Source: CAZTAO01 sp964611645
Lineage (GTDB): Bacteria > Armatimonadota > UBA5829
Direction of reading: 5' to 3'
DNA length: 64,000 nucleotides
Assembly (NCBI GenBank): GCA_964611645.1
Contig: CAZTAO010000007.1
Location: forward strand, 1 to 64,000
The notes under the pieces: generated by a model
The model's database searches: none
What the model was told of the DNA's origin: nothing
Seen by the model: the letters and a program-made list of their open reading frames with translations, nothing else
Shown: piece after piece, positions 41,257 through 50,600 of the stretch
How the letters are laid out: each line of letters starts with the position of its first letter
Numbering within the stretch: the first letter of the stretch is position 1
Program-made: the position numbers and the translations under genes

Positions 41257-42553
41257 GTCTCTTCGTGTGCGAATGACCCGCGCGTTTTGCCTGGCTGCCG
41301 TCGCATATCTGATCATTGCATGGTCGGGGCTGACGTGGTACGCGAGTCATAGTGCGGACCAGCAAGCCGACCGATTGCTGAAGACAGCTTCGACCGGCCT
41401 AACCATGGAACTACGAAAAGCGCGCTCTGATGCAGACATGCAGCGTCGACTAGCTCACGAGACGGAGGAGTTCCGGTCAGACGGCGTGGTATTCGCTCTA
41501 GTTAGCCACAACGGCACGGCCATCGAGAATCAGAGCGAGGTTGAACGCTCTCTCATTGCGGGGAAGGGATGGAAGACGAGTGTAACGCGAGCAGGACAAG
41601 ACATCTACATCGTTGGAGTCCCATGGAAACCATACGCCGACTTCAAGGATCACGTGATTCTGCTTCTGCTGGTTACTCTGCCGTCCCTGGTTATCGGGAC
41701 CGTGGGATCGTGGATAGTAGTAGGCCGTACCTTGCGGCCCATAGCTCTGCTTTCGGACCAGGCAATTGCGGCCTCCACTGAGAACCCCGGCGTCCAGCTA
41801 CGGGAGCCGTCGTCCGATTCTGAGATCGTGCGGTTGGTTGCCACTCTCAATGGGTTACTCGCCCGAGTATCCGAGGTCGCGGAGACTAAAGCTAAATTCT
41901 ATTCGGCAGCTTCCCACGAACTTCGGACGCCGCTTCAGGCATTGTCGGGCCACCTGGAGCTCGCCCTGCAGAGGGAGCGATCTCCGCAGGACTACAGGCG
42001 CGTGATCGAGGAAGCTCACCTGCAGACTGAGCGCCTCGTCACGCTGGTTACAGACCTGCTTCTGCTCTACCGACTGGAATCGACTAAATCGCAGCCTCAA
42101 TTGCACACGGGGGACCTGGCCGGTATTTGCAGGCAGACATTGTCACTATACGAGCCCCTGATCAAGCAACGCAGTCTCCACCTGAAGACCAATCTCCCAG
42201 TGAATGCAGAGTTCTGCGCTCCATTGACGCACGCCAACGTGATCGTGAGAAATCTCGTTGAAAACGCCGTCAAATACGCGGAGAAAGGAAGTGAGATATC
42301 GGTTGATCTGTCGGCAACGGATGGCTGGCTCAGACTTCATATATTCAATAAGTGCAGTCATCCTTTTGAAGGAACCGATGGTCCGGTGGCTGACGGTCAT
42401 TCCGAGCCCAGTTGCCAGAATGGTGGGTTTGGCCTTGGCCTGACTATCTGCCATGCCATCGCCGACGCGAATTCGTGGCAGCTAATCGTGGAAAAGGAAG
42501 CCGATGGCGTCCACGCGATTTTCCAGATGGGCACTCGCTACGAGGACTGCTAA
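41240..42553 (+). CDS. Sensor histidine kinase
   Basis: The 437-residue product has transmembrane segments near residues 12-34 (AFCLAAVAYLIIAWSGLTWY) and 138-162 (HVILLLLVTLPSLVIGTVGS). These enclose a ~100-residue periplasmic sensor region. A HAMP-like linker follows, then HisKA with the phospho-His in FYSAASHELRTPLQALSG. The ATPase domain has the N box VENAVKYAEKGSEI and the G box GGFGLGLTICHAIADANSW. The architecture resembles CusS/QseC-type kinases. The start may be TTG 41240, GTG 41246 or ATG 41273, all overlapping or abutting the response regulator end. No Cys/His-rich metal site is obvious in the sensor region. Confidence 0.92.
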   Translation: MIVSPKSLRVRMTRAFCLAAVAYLIIAWSGLTWYASHSADQQADRLLKTASTGLTMELRKARSDADMQRRLAHETEEFRSDGVVFALVSHNGTAIENQSEVERSLIAGKGWKTSVTRAGQDIYIVGVPWKPYADFKDHVILLLLVTLPSLVIGTVGSWIVVGRTLRPIALLSDQAIAASTENPGVQLREPSSDSEIVRLVATLNGLLARVSEVAETKAKFYSAASHELRTPLQALSGHLELALQRERSPQDYRRVIEEAHLQTERLVTLVTDLLLLYRLESTKSQPQLHTGDLAGICRQTLSLYEPLIKQRSLHLKTNLPVNAEFCAPLTHANVIVRNLVENAVKYAEKGSEISVDLSATDGWLRLHIFNKCSHPFEGTDGPVADGHSEPSCQNGGFGLGLTICHAIADANSWQLIVEKEADGVHAIFQMGTRYEDC

Positions 42554-43132
42554 GCATCCCCACGCGTTAGGCTAACAGGACCTCTGCCGCCAGGCCACAC
42601 TGCAAGACTCCCGGCCAATTACTGCCTGGCAGCCGCGTCCAGACGGTGAGAAACCAAATCCCTCAGAAGCCAAATGTGGCAGCTCTCCACTTCTACCAGA
42701 AGCCCCATTTTGGTATCACCACGCAATACTTAGATATTTCTCAGGTTTCCCCGAGAAAACGCGTTTGCCGACCATTTCGCAAGGGTACCATTAATATGAC
42801 GAGCCTGATGTGAGCAAGAATGCAGTGGCATTATTTACAAAACGGATGATTGAGGCAGCGTGTATGACGGGTACGAATGGGATGTGCTATGTTGGGCAGT
42901 ATATCATCCTCCCATTTGTGGCAGAGCATCAACCAGGAATGCATTGACTTGGTATAGCTGCGGGAATAGTTCCTGCAACTCGACTAACCGACCCCCGGTT
43001 CAACACCGAGGGACATCTTACTACTCACTACTGGGCTAGTCGTTGGGGCCAGGCGACTAATACAACTTTACATTACATCCGGCCATAACAACGGTGGGAA
43101 TTACCAAACAGAAGAAAGGACGATCATATACG
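42554..43132. other. Long intergenic region before the first oxidase gene
   Basis: 579 bp without a gene. An imperfect hairpin TTTCTC...GAGAAA (about 42737-42758) may end the two-component operon. The rest is AT-richer than its neighbours and shows no convincing -35/-10 pair, repeat family or RNA gene. Regulation of the oxidase by the neighbouring response regulator would have to act here. Confidence 0.45.
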
Positions 43133-43438
43133 ATGAACGTAAGAAGACTCTTTGTTGTGCTGGCAGTATTGGCGATCTCAATACTCGCTCTGCCGGCATT
43201 CTCCGAGAAAGCCGCAGGTCCAGTAACGGGCGCAGCCAAATCCAGAGCCCAACAGATACAGGACAAGCGCGTAACGCAGGCCGAACGAGAGGCCGCAGCC
43301 GCCGCGCGCAAAAAGATAATCAGCCAGCAGGGGGCAAAGCCCGCTGGTGCCAAGCTAGCGCTTGAGCCAGTTCCCGGAGGGGTTCCTGACTACGTTACTA
43401 CGTTGGAGACCCTAACTGGGCCAACAGCCCGGCGATAA
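43133..43438 (+). pseudogene. N-terminal fragment of multicopper oxidase A (frameshifted)
   Basis: The 101-residue frame carries the signal peptide (about residues 1-25, RRLFVVLAVLAISILALPAF) and the Ala/Arg-rich leader QQIQDKRVTQAEREAAAAAR, which matches the intact paralogue at 47693. The frame is lost just after GGVPDY because the 8-bp sequence ACTACGTT is present twice in tandem (43389-43404). With one copy removed the sequence reads DYVGDPNW and joins the downstream frame, matching DYFGVANW of the paralogue. As it stands, the fragment ends after a short out-of-frame tail. The ATG at 43133 is chosen because it gives the signal peptide. Confidence 0.8.
43389..43404 (+). repeat. Exact 8-bp tandem duplication causing the frameshift
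   Basis: ACTACGTT at 43389-43396 and again at 43397-43404. One copy restores a 1325-residue oxidase. It is a simple slippage or duplication product. Confidence 0.9.
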
Positions 43439-43554
43439 GAAAGTTTGTCGACGCTCTTCCTGGGCTTGGCGCGGCAAACGCTAATACCATCGGGCAATTC
43501 ATATCAGTTGCCGTACCGGATACCAAGACCTACCCCGGCTCCGACTACTACGAG

Positions 43555-46500
43555 TTGGAAGTGCAGCAATTCGTTCAGAAACTGCATACCGACCTTGAGG
43601 CAACCACTCTTCGAGGGTATGTTCAGGTCAATAACGGCACGGACGCCAGCGGCAACAACACCATAGTGCCCGCGCCGATTCGTTACCTTGGCCCTCTCAT
43701 TGTGGCCCAGAAGGACAGACCTGTCCGCATAAAGTTCACAAATAAGCTCCCCATTGGCGATGCGGGGAAGCTCTTCGTCCCTGTTGACAAATCGGTTATG
43801 GGATCCGGCATGGGACCGATCGAAATGGACGGCATGCGACAGGAATTCACCGAGAACCGAGCCGTCATCCACCTTCACGGCGGTCGTTCTCCGTGGATCA
43901 GTGACGGAACTCCGCACCAGTGGATCACACCGGCGGGCGAGATGACCGTGTATCCCGAAGGCGTCAGCAAGCAGGACGTCCCGGATATGCCCAAGCCCGG
44001 AGCAGGGTCCCAAACCTACTACTTCACCAACCAGCAGAGTTCCCGACTGCTGTTCTACCATGACCACTCATGGGGTATTACCCGCCTCAACGTATATGTT
44101 GGCGAAGTGGCCGGATACCTGATCAGAGACGATGTCGAAAACCAACTGATAAGCGACGGGCTGATTCCCAGCCTGGAAATACCGCTCATCATCCAGGACA
44201 AGTCGTTTGTCGATCCGGCGACGGTTCGTGTAACCGACCCGACCTGGAACTGGGGTTCGCTCCCTCCGGATGGGTCAGGCGTAGTTCCACCCAAAGCTGG
44301 AGACCTCTGGTACCCGCACGTTTATGTGCCGGCTCAGAACCCCTATGATCTGAGCGGCGCCAACCCCTATGGCCGTTGGCACTACGGAGCCTGGTTCTGG
44401 CCGCCAACCACTGGGATACTGTATCCACCGGTCCCGAACCCTTACTACGATCCCATCAATGCACCGTGGGAGCCGCCGGAGATGCCGGGGACGCCTAATC
44501 CCTCTATGCCTGGCGAATCGTTCTTCGATGTCGCACTGGTCAACGGGACGGCATACCCAGTTCTCAACGTTGACCCAAAGTCCTACCGGTTCAGAATACT
44601 CAACGGCGCCAACGACCGGTTCTGGAACCTGTCGATGTATGAAGCTGATCCCACACAAGTGGCATCGGACGGCAGGCTCAACACCGAGATAGCAATGGTT
44701 CCCGCGGCGGCAACACCGGGTTTCCCTGACACCTGGCCTACAGACGGCAGGGAGAGCGGCGTGCCCGACGCGACAAAGGCTGGGCCACCGTTCATCCAGA
44801 TTGGAACCGAAGCCGGATTCCTGCCGAAGCCAGTGGTGATTCCCGCTCAGCCAATCATATGGAACCTTGACCCGACCACATTCAACTTTGGGAACGTATC
44901 CGATCACTCGCTGCTGATAGCCCCGGCGGAGAGGGCAGATGTGGTTGTTGACTTCTCCGCTTACGCTGGGAAGACCCTGATATTGTACAACGACGCTCCG
45001 GCAGCGTTCCCGGCGCTGGATACTCGCTACGACTACTACGCGGGCGCTCCGGACAAGACCGATACCGGTGGCTACACATCACCGCTGGTTGGGTTCTCGC
45101 CCAACACGCGAACGATCATGCAGATAAACGTAGCGGCCGCAACTCCGGACCCCGCGTTCAACCTTACAGCACTGGAGGACGCTTTCAAGACAACTCCGAC
45201 TCAGGACGGCGTCTTCAAGCGAGGCCAGGACCCGATTGTCGTGGGACAGAGCGCCTACGACTCCGCCTACAACACAACGTTTCCTACCGCCTGGCCTCTG
45301 TGGGGCTATTCGAGAATCCACGACACAATGATGAAGTACCAGACGGTCGCCGGCACTGAAGTGGAGAAGACTTTCGAGCCGAAGGCCATTCAGGACGAGA
45401 TGGGCGAGGCGTTTGACGAGTATGGACGAATGAGCGGCAAGCTGGGTCTTGAGCTCAAGAACACCAGCGCGTTCACTCAGAACTTTGTCCTGCAGAACTA
45501 CGTAGACCCGGCCACTGAGATCCTGGACGACTGCGTAGCTACAGGAATATCGACTGCAGAAGACGGGACGCAGATATGGAAGATCACGCACAACGGCGTA
45601 GATACCCATCCCATCCACTTCCACCTGGTCGACGTGCAGCTCCTCAACCGGGTCGGTTGGGACGGCGCCATCAGACCGCCCGATGGTAACGAGCTGGGAT
45701 GGAAAGAGACGATCAGAGTCAGCCCGCTGGAAGACACAATAGTGGCCCTGCGGCCCGTCGCTCCCAAGCAGCCGTTCGGTCTTCCTGACAGCATACGTCC
45801 GCTCAACCCATCTGAGCCGATCGGCTCTATGATGGGATTCACCGCCACCGACCCATATACGGGGCAGCCGCGGGCGATACCTACAATGAACGAGATGACC
45901 AACTTCGGATGGGAGTATGTGTGGCACTGCCATATCCTGAGCCATGAAGAGATGGACATGATGCGCCCGATCAGGTTCAATGTGGCCCGCGACGAAGCAG
46001 CAGCGCCGGTGTTGACCGTGACGGGAACGACCAGCTACAGACTGAACTGGACGGACGGAACCCCGGCGGCGGCGCCAAGCACAATGGGCAATCCGGCCAA
46101 TGAGATCGGTTTCAGGATCGAGCGATCCACAGCAGGCGCCGGCGGGCCATTCACAACCATAGCATTCGGCCCCGCCAACTCGCTCACCTACCTTGACACT
46201 ACTTCGGCAGGAGGAGGGTTCTTCTATCGTGTAGTCGCGTTCAACGCGGCCGGTGATTCGCCGTCGAACGTGATTGCAGTTGGAGTTCCAACTCCGTCAG
46301 CTCCGAGCAATCTGGCTGCGGCCCCCAATGGAAACAACGTTGTCCTTACGTGGAACGACAACTCCACTAACGAGACAGGGTTCACCATCCAGAGGGCAAC
46401 GATTCCGACGTTCAGTGGCTTCACGACGTTCACCGTTGGAGCCAATGTGACAACATACACGGACGCAGCGCCAAACCGAGACTACTATTACAGGGTGCGA

Positions 46501-47118
46501 GCAAACGGCAGTGGGTCCCCTTCGGCGTGGTCCAACACCGCGATAATCCTTGCCCACCCGTCCTCCGTGGCAGTCGTCGGAGCACCCGCGCCTCCGATGA
46601 GTATCACTCTGAGCTGGGCAGACAACTCCGCCCTCGAAACCGGCTATACAATCCAGAGGGCCAAGGTGTCCAACTTCTCGGGCTTCACGACATTCACAAC
46701 CGCCGCTAACGCGACGAGCTTCGTTGATACGACTGCGGCACCTGGTGATAGGTACTACTACAGGATCCGGGCAACCAACGCAACTACTCTCTCGCGATGG
46801 TCGAGCACGGTTTCTCTCACCGCACCCGGAAAGCCGGCTGCGCCGACTAATCTGAGAGTGGCGAGCAAGAACACGAACAGGATCAACCTGGCGTGGAACG
46901 ACAATGCCAACAACGAGACCGGCTTCTACTTGCAGAGGAGCACTGCGGGACCGACCGGCCCGTGGACAAACCTCACGCCCGCAGGCTTGCCGGCAAACAC
47001 AAGAACTTACTCAGCCACTGGCCTGCCCCCCGCAACCAACTACTGGTTCCGCGTGTGGGCGTTCAACGGCTACGGCAATAGCCCGTACTCCAACGTGCTG
47101 GCAACAACGACTAACTAG
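43555..47118 (+). CDS. Multicopper oxidase A body with four FN3 domains (5' part frameshifted)
   Basis: The 1187-residue frame contains all four copper-binding motifs. AVIHLHGGRSPWISDGTPHQ and LLFYHDHSWGITRLNVYV lie near the front, and THPIHFHLVDVQLLNR and VWHCHILSHEEMDMMRP lie past the middle. Together they build the type 1, 2 and 3 copper centres. The cupredoxin part is CotA/bilirubin oxidase-like and unusually large. Four fibronectin type III domains end the protein (for example NNVVLTWNDNSTNETGFTIQ). In-frame homology begins upstream, at about 43420, so this is the rest of the gene starting at 43133. Without the frameshift being bypassed it lacks a signal peptide. It aligns with the intact paralogue over its full length. 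The substrate could be phenolic or a metal ion. Confidence 0.85.
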   Translation: MEVQQFVQKLHTDLEATTLRGYVQVNNGTDASGNNTIVPAPIRYLGPLIVAQKDRPVRIKFTNKLPIGDAGKLFVPVDKSVMGSGMGPIEMDGMRQEFTENRAVIHLHGGRSPWISDGTPHQWITPAGEMTVYPEGVSKQDVPDMPKPGAGSQTYYFTNQQSSRLLFYHDHSWGITRLNVYVGEVAGYLIRDDVENQLISDGLIPSLEIPLIIQDKSFVDPATVRVTDPTWNWGSLPPDGSGVVPPKAGDLWYPHVYVPAQNPYDLSGANPYGRWHYGAWFWPPTTGILYPPVPNPYYDPINAPWEPPEMPGTPNPSMPGESFFDVALVNGTAYPVLNVDPKSYRFRILNGANDRFWNLSMYEADPTQVASDGRLNTEIAMVPAAATPGFPDTWPTDGRESGVPDATKAGPPFIQIGTEAGFLPKPVVIPAQPIIWNLDPTTFNFGNVSDHSLLIAPAERADVVVDFSAYAGKTLILYNDAPAAFPALDTRYDYYAGAPDKTDTGGYTSPLVGFSPNTRTIMQINVAAATPDPAFNLTALEDAFKTTPTQDGVFKRGQDPIVVGQSAYDSAYNTTFPTAWPLWGYSRIHDTMMKYQTVAGTEVEKTFEPKAIQDEMGEAFDEYGRMSGKLGLELKNTSAFTQNFVLQNYVDPATEILDDCVATGISTAEDGTQIWKITHNGVDTHPIHFHLVDVQLLNRVGWDGAIRPPDGNELGWKETIRVSPLEDTIVALRPVAPKQPFGLPDSIRPLNPSEPIGSMMGFTATDPYTGQPRAIPTMNEMTNFGWEYVWHCHILSHEEMDMMRPIRFNVARDEAAAPVLTVTGTTSYRLNWTDGTPAAAPSTMGNPANEIGFRIERSTAGAGGPFTTIAFGPANSLTYLDTTSAGGGFFYRVVAFNAAGDSPSNVIAVGVPTPSAPSNLAAAPNGNNVVLTWNDNSTNETGFTIQRATIPTFSGFTTFTVGANVTTYTDAAPNRDYYYRVRANGSGSPSAWSNTAIILAHPSSVAVVGAPAPPMSITLSWADNSALETGYTIQRAKVSNFSGFTTFTTAANATSFVDTTAAPGDRYYYRIRATNATTLSRWSSTVSLTAPGKPAAPTNLRVASKNTNRINLAWNDNANNETGFYLQRSTAGPTGPWTNLTPAGLPANTRTYSATGLPPATNYWFRVWAFNGYGNSPYSNVLATTTN

Positions 47119-47170
47119 ACACACAACGTGTCGCCGCAGGGTGGAATTGCCCCCTGCCGCAATGACAGCA

Positions 47171-47205
47171 ATCGGGCCTCGGCTGATCTCCAGCCGAGGC
47201 CCGAT
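47171..47205 (+). terminator. Perfect 15-bp hairpin after oxidase A
   Basis: ATCGGGCCTCGGCTG, loop ATCTC, CAGCCGAGGCCCGAT, followed by CCTTTG. A strong stem about 50 bp after the oxidase stop codon. The T-run is short. Confidence 0.65.
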
Positions 47206-47241
47206 CCTTTGTACGCTCGCGCACACAGCCTCCAAGGCTCC

Positions 47242-47505
47242 CGGGCAGCGGATGCGGCCCATACTCACAAATGCCCCACAGATCGCTGGAAGACTCACAT
47301 CACGGGCATTTGCGGGCTTCACCAAAGGTTTCTGCTTCACATCGTGTGAGAAGAGGGTAACATTATGAAGACAGAATGTGTGTTCAGATTAGTTCTAATG
47401 TGCAGGCGTGCATAGCCGACCACCAGGCCGGCAAGGAGAATTCCGACAAGCATCGGGCAGCGGATGCGGCCAATACACACAAATGCCCCACAGACCGCCA
47501 GGAAG
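47242..47505 (+). repeat. Direct repeat pair CGGGCAGCGGATGCGGCC
   Basis: Copy 1 (47242-47292) and copy 2 (47454-47505) share CGGGCAGCGGATGCGGCC, then CACAAATGCCCCACAGA and a similar tail. They are about 50 bp long and 160 bp apart. Translated on the minus strand both give CGAFVxxGRIRCP, so a degraded coding repeat is possible. I see no complete gene. Confidence 0.55.
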
Positions 47506-47692
47506 CTGCGATGATGCGTATGCTTACCCATGTCCCCAGAGCCTCTCAACACGTACAATGATTCTACATAGTGCAGGTACTGTGCGCCGAGGATTCCTGC
47601 ATAGTCGTTTCGGAATGAGACATACTACTAGTTGCAGCAAGTGGCTGGCTAGAACGAGTCAATCGAATTGACCAAAGGAAAGGACTAGAGAC

Positions 47693-50600
47693 ATGTACCA
47701 ACACCGTTTTCTGGCAGTCCTGGTATTGGTGGCTCTTGTTGTGATATTGGGAATCGCCCAGGTCAACAGCGAGACAGCAACGCCAGCGAAACCCGTCGCT
47801 GCGAACTGGCGTGCCCTACAGATCCAGGAAAGGCGCGTCACGCAAGCCCAGAGAGAGGCTGCTTCCGCCGCGCGCAAGAGTCAGGCCAGCAACCAAGGAG
47901 CGAAGCCTGCTGGGGCCAAGCTGACGATTGAGCCAACCCCCGGGGGGATTCCGGACTACTTCGGAGTTGCCAACTGGGCCTACACGCCGATCATCAGGAA
48001 GTTCGTCGACCAGTTGCCTGGACTGACAGAAGCCAACAAGAACAACCTAGGGCAGTACATATCTGTGGCCGTTCCTGATACCAAAACCTACCCTGGTTCC
48101 GATTACTATGAGCTCCACGTACAGCAGTTCGCTCAGAAGCTCCATACGGATATTCCTGCAACCACTCTGCGTTGTTACGTACAGGTGAACAAGGGCACGG
48201 ATGCCAGCGGAAACAACACCGTCGCACCCGCGCCAATACGCTACCTTGGCCCACTCATTGTGGCTCAGAAGAACAGGCCTGTGCGAATCAAGTTCACCAA
48301 TAAGCTCCCCATCGGCGATGCGGGGAAGCTTTTCGTCCCCGTTGACACCACTGTGATGGGCGCTGGAGTGGGCCCCACCGAAGTGGGCGGGGTGCGGCAA
48401 AGCTTCACGGATAACCGGGCTGTCATCCACCTTCACGGTGCTCGGACACCGTGGATCAGCGACGGAACGCCGCATCAGTGGATCACCCCAGCGGGTGAGT
48501 CGACCGTGTATCCCGAGGGCGTCAGCAAGCAGAACGTCCCCGATATGCCGGATCCCGGAGCGGGATCCCAAACCTACTACTACACCAACCAGCAGAGTTC
48601 TCGACTGCTGTTCTATCACGACCACGCCTGGGGTATTACCCGTCTCAATGTCTACGTAGGCGAGGCAGCGGGATACTTGATCAGGGACGATGCTGAGAAC
48701 CAGTTGATAAGCGCCGGGCTGATTCCCAGCCAGGAGATTCCGCTGATCATCCAGGATAAGAGTTTTGTTGATCCTGCAACTGTACGGGTCACAGACCCAA
48801 CCTGGAACTGGGGCACAGGTGCCGTGGACTCGGCTGGTGTAAGGGCGCCCAAAGCCGGAGACCTCTGGTACCCGCACGTATACGTGCCGGCCCAGAACCC
48901 ATACGACCTTAGCGGCGCCAACCCCTATGGCCGCTGGCACTACGGCCCATGGTTCTACCCGCCTACAACCGGCATACCCTATTTGCCTGTTCCCAACCCT
49001 TACTACGATCCCATCAACGCGCCGTGGGAGCCGCCCGAGATGCCGGGGGTACCCAGTGTGTCAATGCCGGGCGAATCGTACTTCGATACTCCCATGGTTA
49101 ACGGCTGCGCCTATCCGACAGTAACACTACAGCCAAAGGCATACCGTTTCAGGATACTCAACGCAGCCAACGACCGGTTCTTCAATCTGCAGTTGTACAA
49201 AGCCGACCCCGCCGTGATCAGTTCCGACGGCAGACCCAACACCGAAGTCAAGATGGTTCCCGCTTCATCGACCCCGGGCATAACGGGCTTCCCCGGCTTC
49301 CCGAACTGGCCGACCGACGCCAGAGAAGGCGGCGTGCCTGATCCGGCCACTGCAGGACCATCGTTTGTCCAAATCGGCACGGAGGCCGGGTTCCTGCCTG
49401 CACCGGTAGTTGTTGAGAACCAGCCCATTAGCTGGAACCTCAACCCTACAACATTCAACTTTGGCAATGTCAATGGACATGCGCTGCTTGTAGCATCGGC
49501 CGAGCGCGCTGACGTCGTAGTAGATTTCTCAGCATATGCCGGACAGACCCTGATACTCTACAACGACGCTCCCGCGGCATTCCCTGCACTGGACCCCCGT
49601 TACGACTACTACACCGGAGCGCCGGACCTTACCGAGGAAGGCGGAACCGTCAGCCCAATGGCTGGATTCGGGCCCAACACCCGGACAATCATGCAGATCA
49701 ACGTAGCGGCCGCTACCCCGGCCCCCGCGTTCAACCTGACGGCGTTGGAGAATGCATTCAAGACTACGCCGACACAGGACGGCGTATTCAAGAGAAGCCA
49801 AGACCCGATCATCGTAGCCCAAGCTCCTTACAACTCCGCCTACAGTCAGACATTCCCAACTGCGTGGCCACTGTGGGGTTACGCCAGAATCCAGGACACT
49901 TCGATGAAGTTCAGGACCGTCACCGGCACAGACGTGACGATGGAGTTTCAACCGAAGGCCATTCACGATGAGATGGGCGCGGCATTCGATGACTATGGAC
50001 GAATGGCCGGCAGACTTGGCCTTGAACTGAAGAACCCTACTGCGTTCACTGCGAACTTCATACTACAGAACTACGTCGATCCGGCTACTGAGATCGCCAA
50101 TGACGTTGTCTCGACTGGACCCGTGATGGCAAGGGACGGCACACAGATATGGAAGATCAGCCACAATGGAGTGGACACTCATCCAATCCACTTCCACTTG
50201 TTCGATGTGCAGTTGCTCAACAGGGTCACATGGGACGGGCAGATCTGGCCGCCTGACCCCAACGAGCTTGGCTGGAAAGAGACCGTTCGGATAAGCCCTC
50301 TGGAAGACACCATCGTGGCTTTGAGGCCTGTCTCTCCGAAGCAGCCGTTTGGGATTCCCGACAGTATCCGTCCGCTCAACCCCTCTGAGCCGCTTGGCTC
50401 AATGATGGGATTCAGTAACTTTGACCCACTCACAGGGAATGCGCTGCCAATGCCAACAGTAAACGAGATGACGAACTTCGGATGGGAGTACGTGTGGCAC
50501 TGCCACATCCTCAGCCACGAAGAGATGGACATGATGCGCCCCATCAAGTTCAACGTTGCGCGGGCGCTGGCTGCACGGCCTGTGCTGAAAGTCTCCAAGT

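Larger units (their letters stand above)
47119..47692. other. Intergenic region between the two oxidase genes
   Basis: 574 bp without a supported gene. It contains a GCAGGG/CCCTGC hairpin (47136-47157), the perfect hairpin at 47171-47205 and a ~50-bp direct repeat (47242 and 47454). The rest shows nothing I can assign. Confidence 0.5.

Noticed and set aside
43133..43438. Programmed ribosomal frameshift in oxidase A
   Set aside because: No slippery heptamer or downstream pseudoknot is evident, and the exact 8-bp duplication explains the shift more simply.
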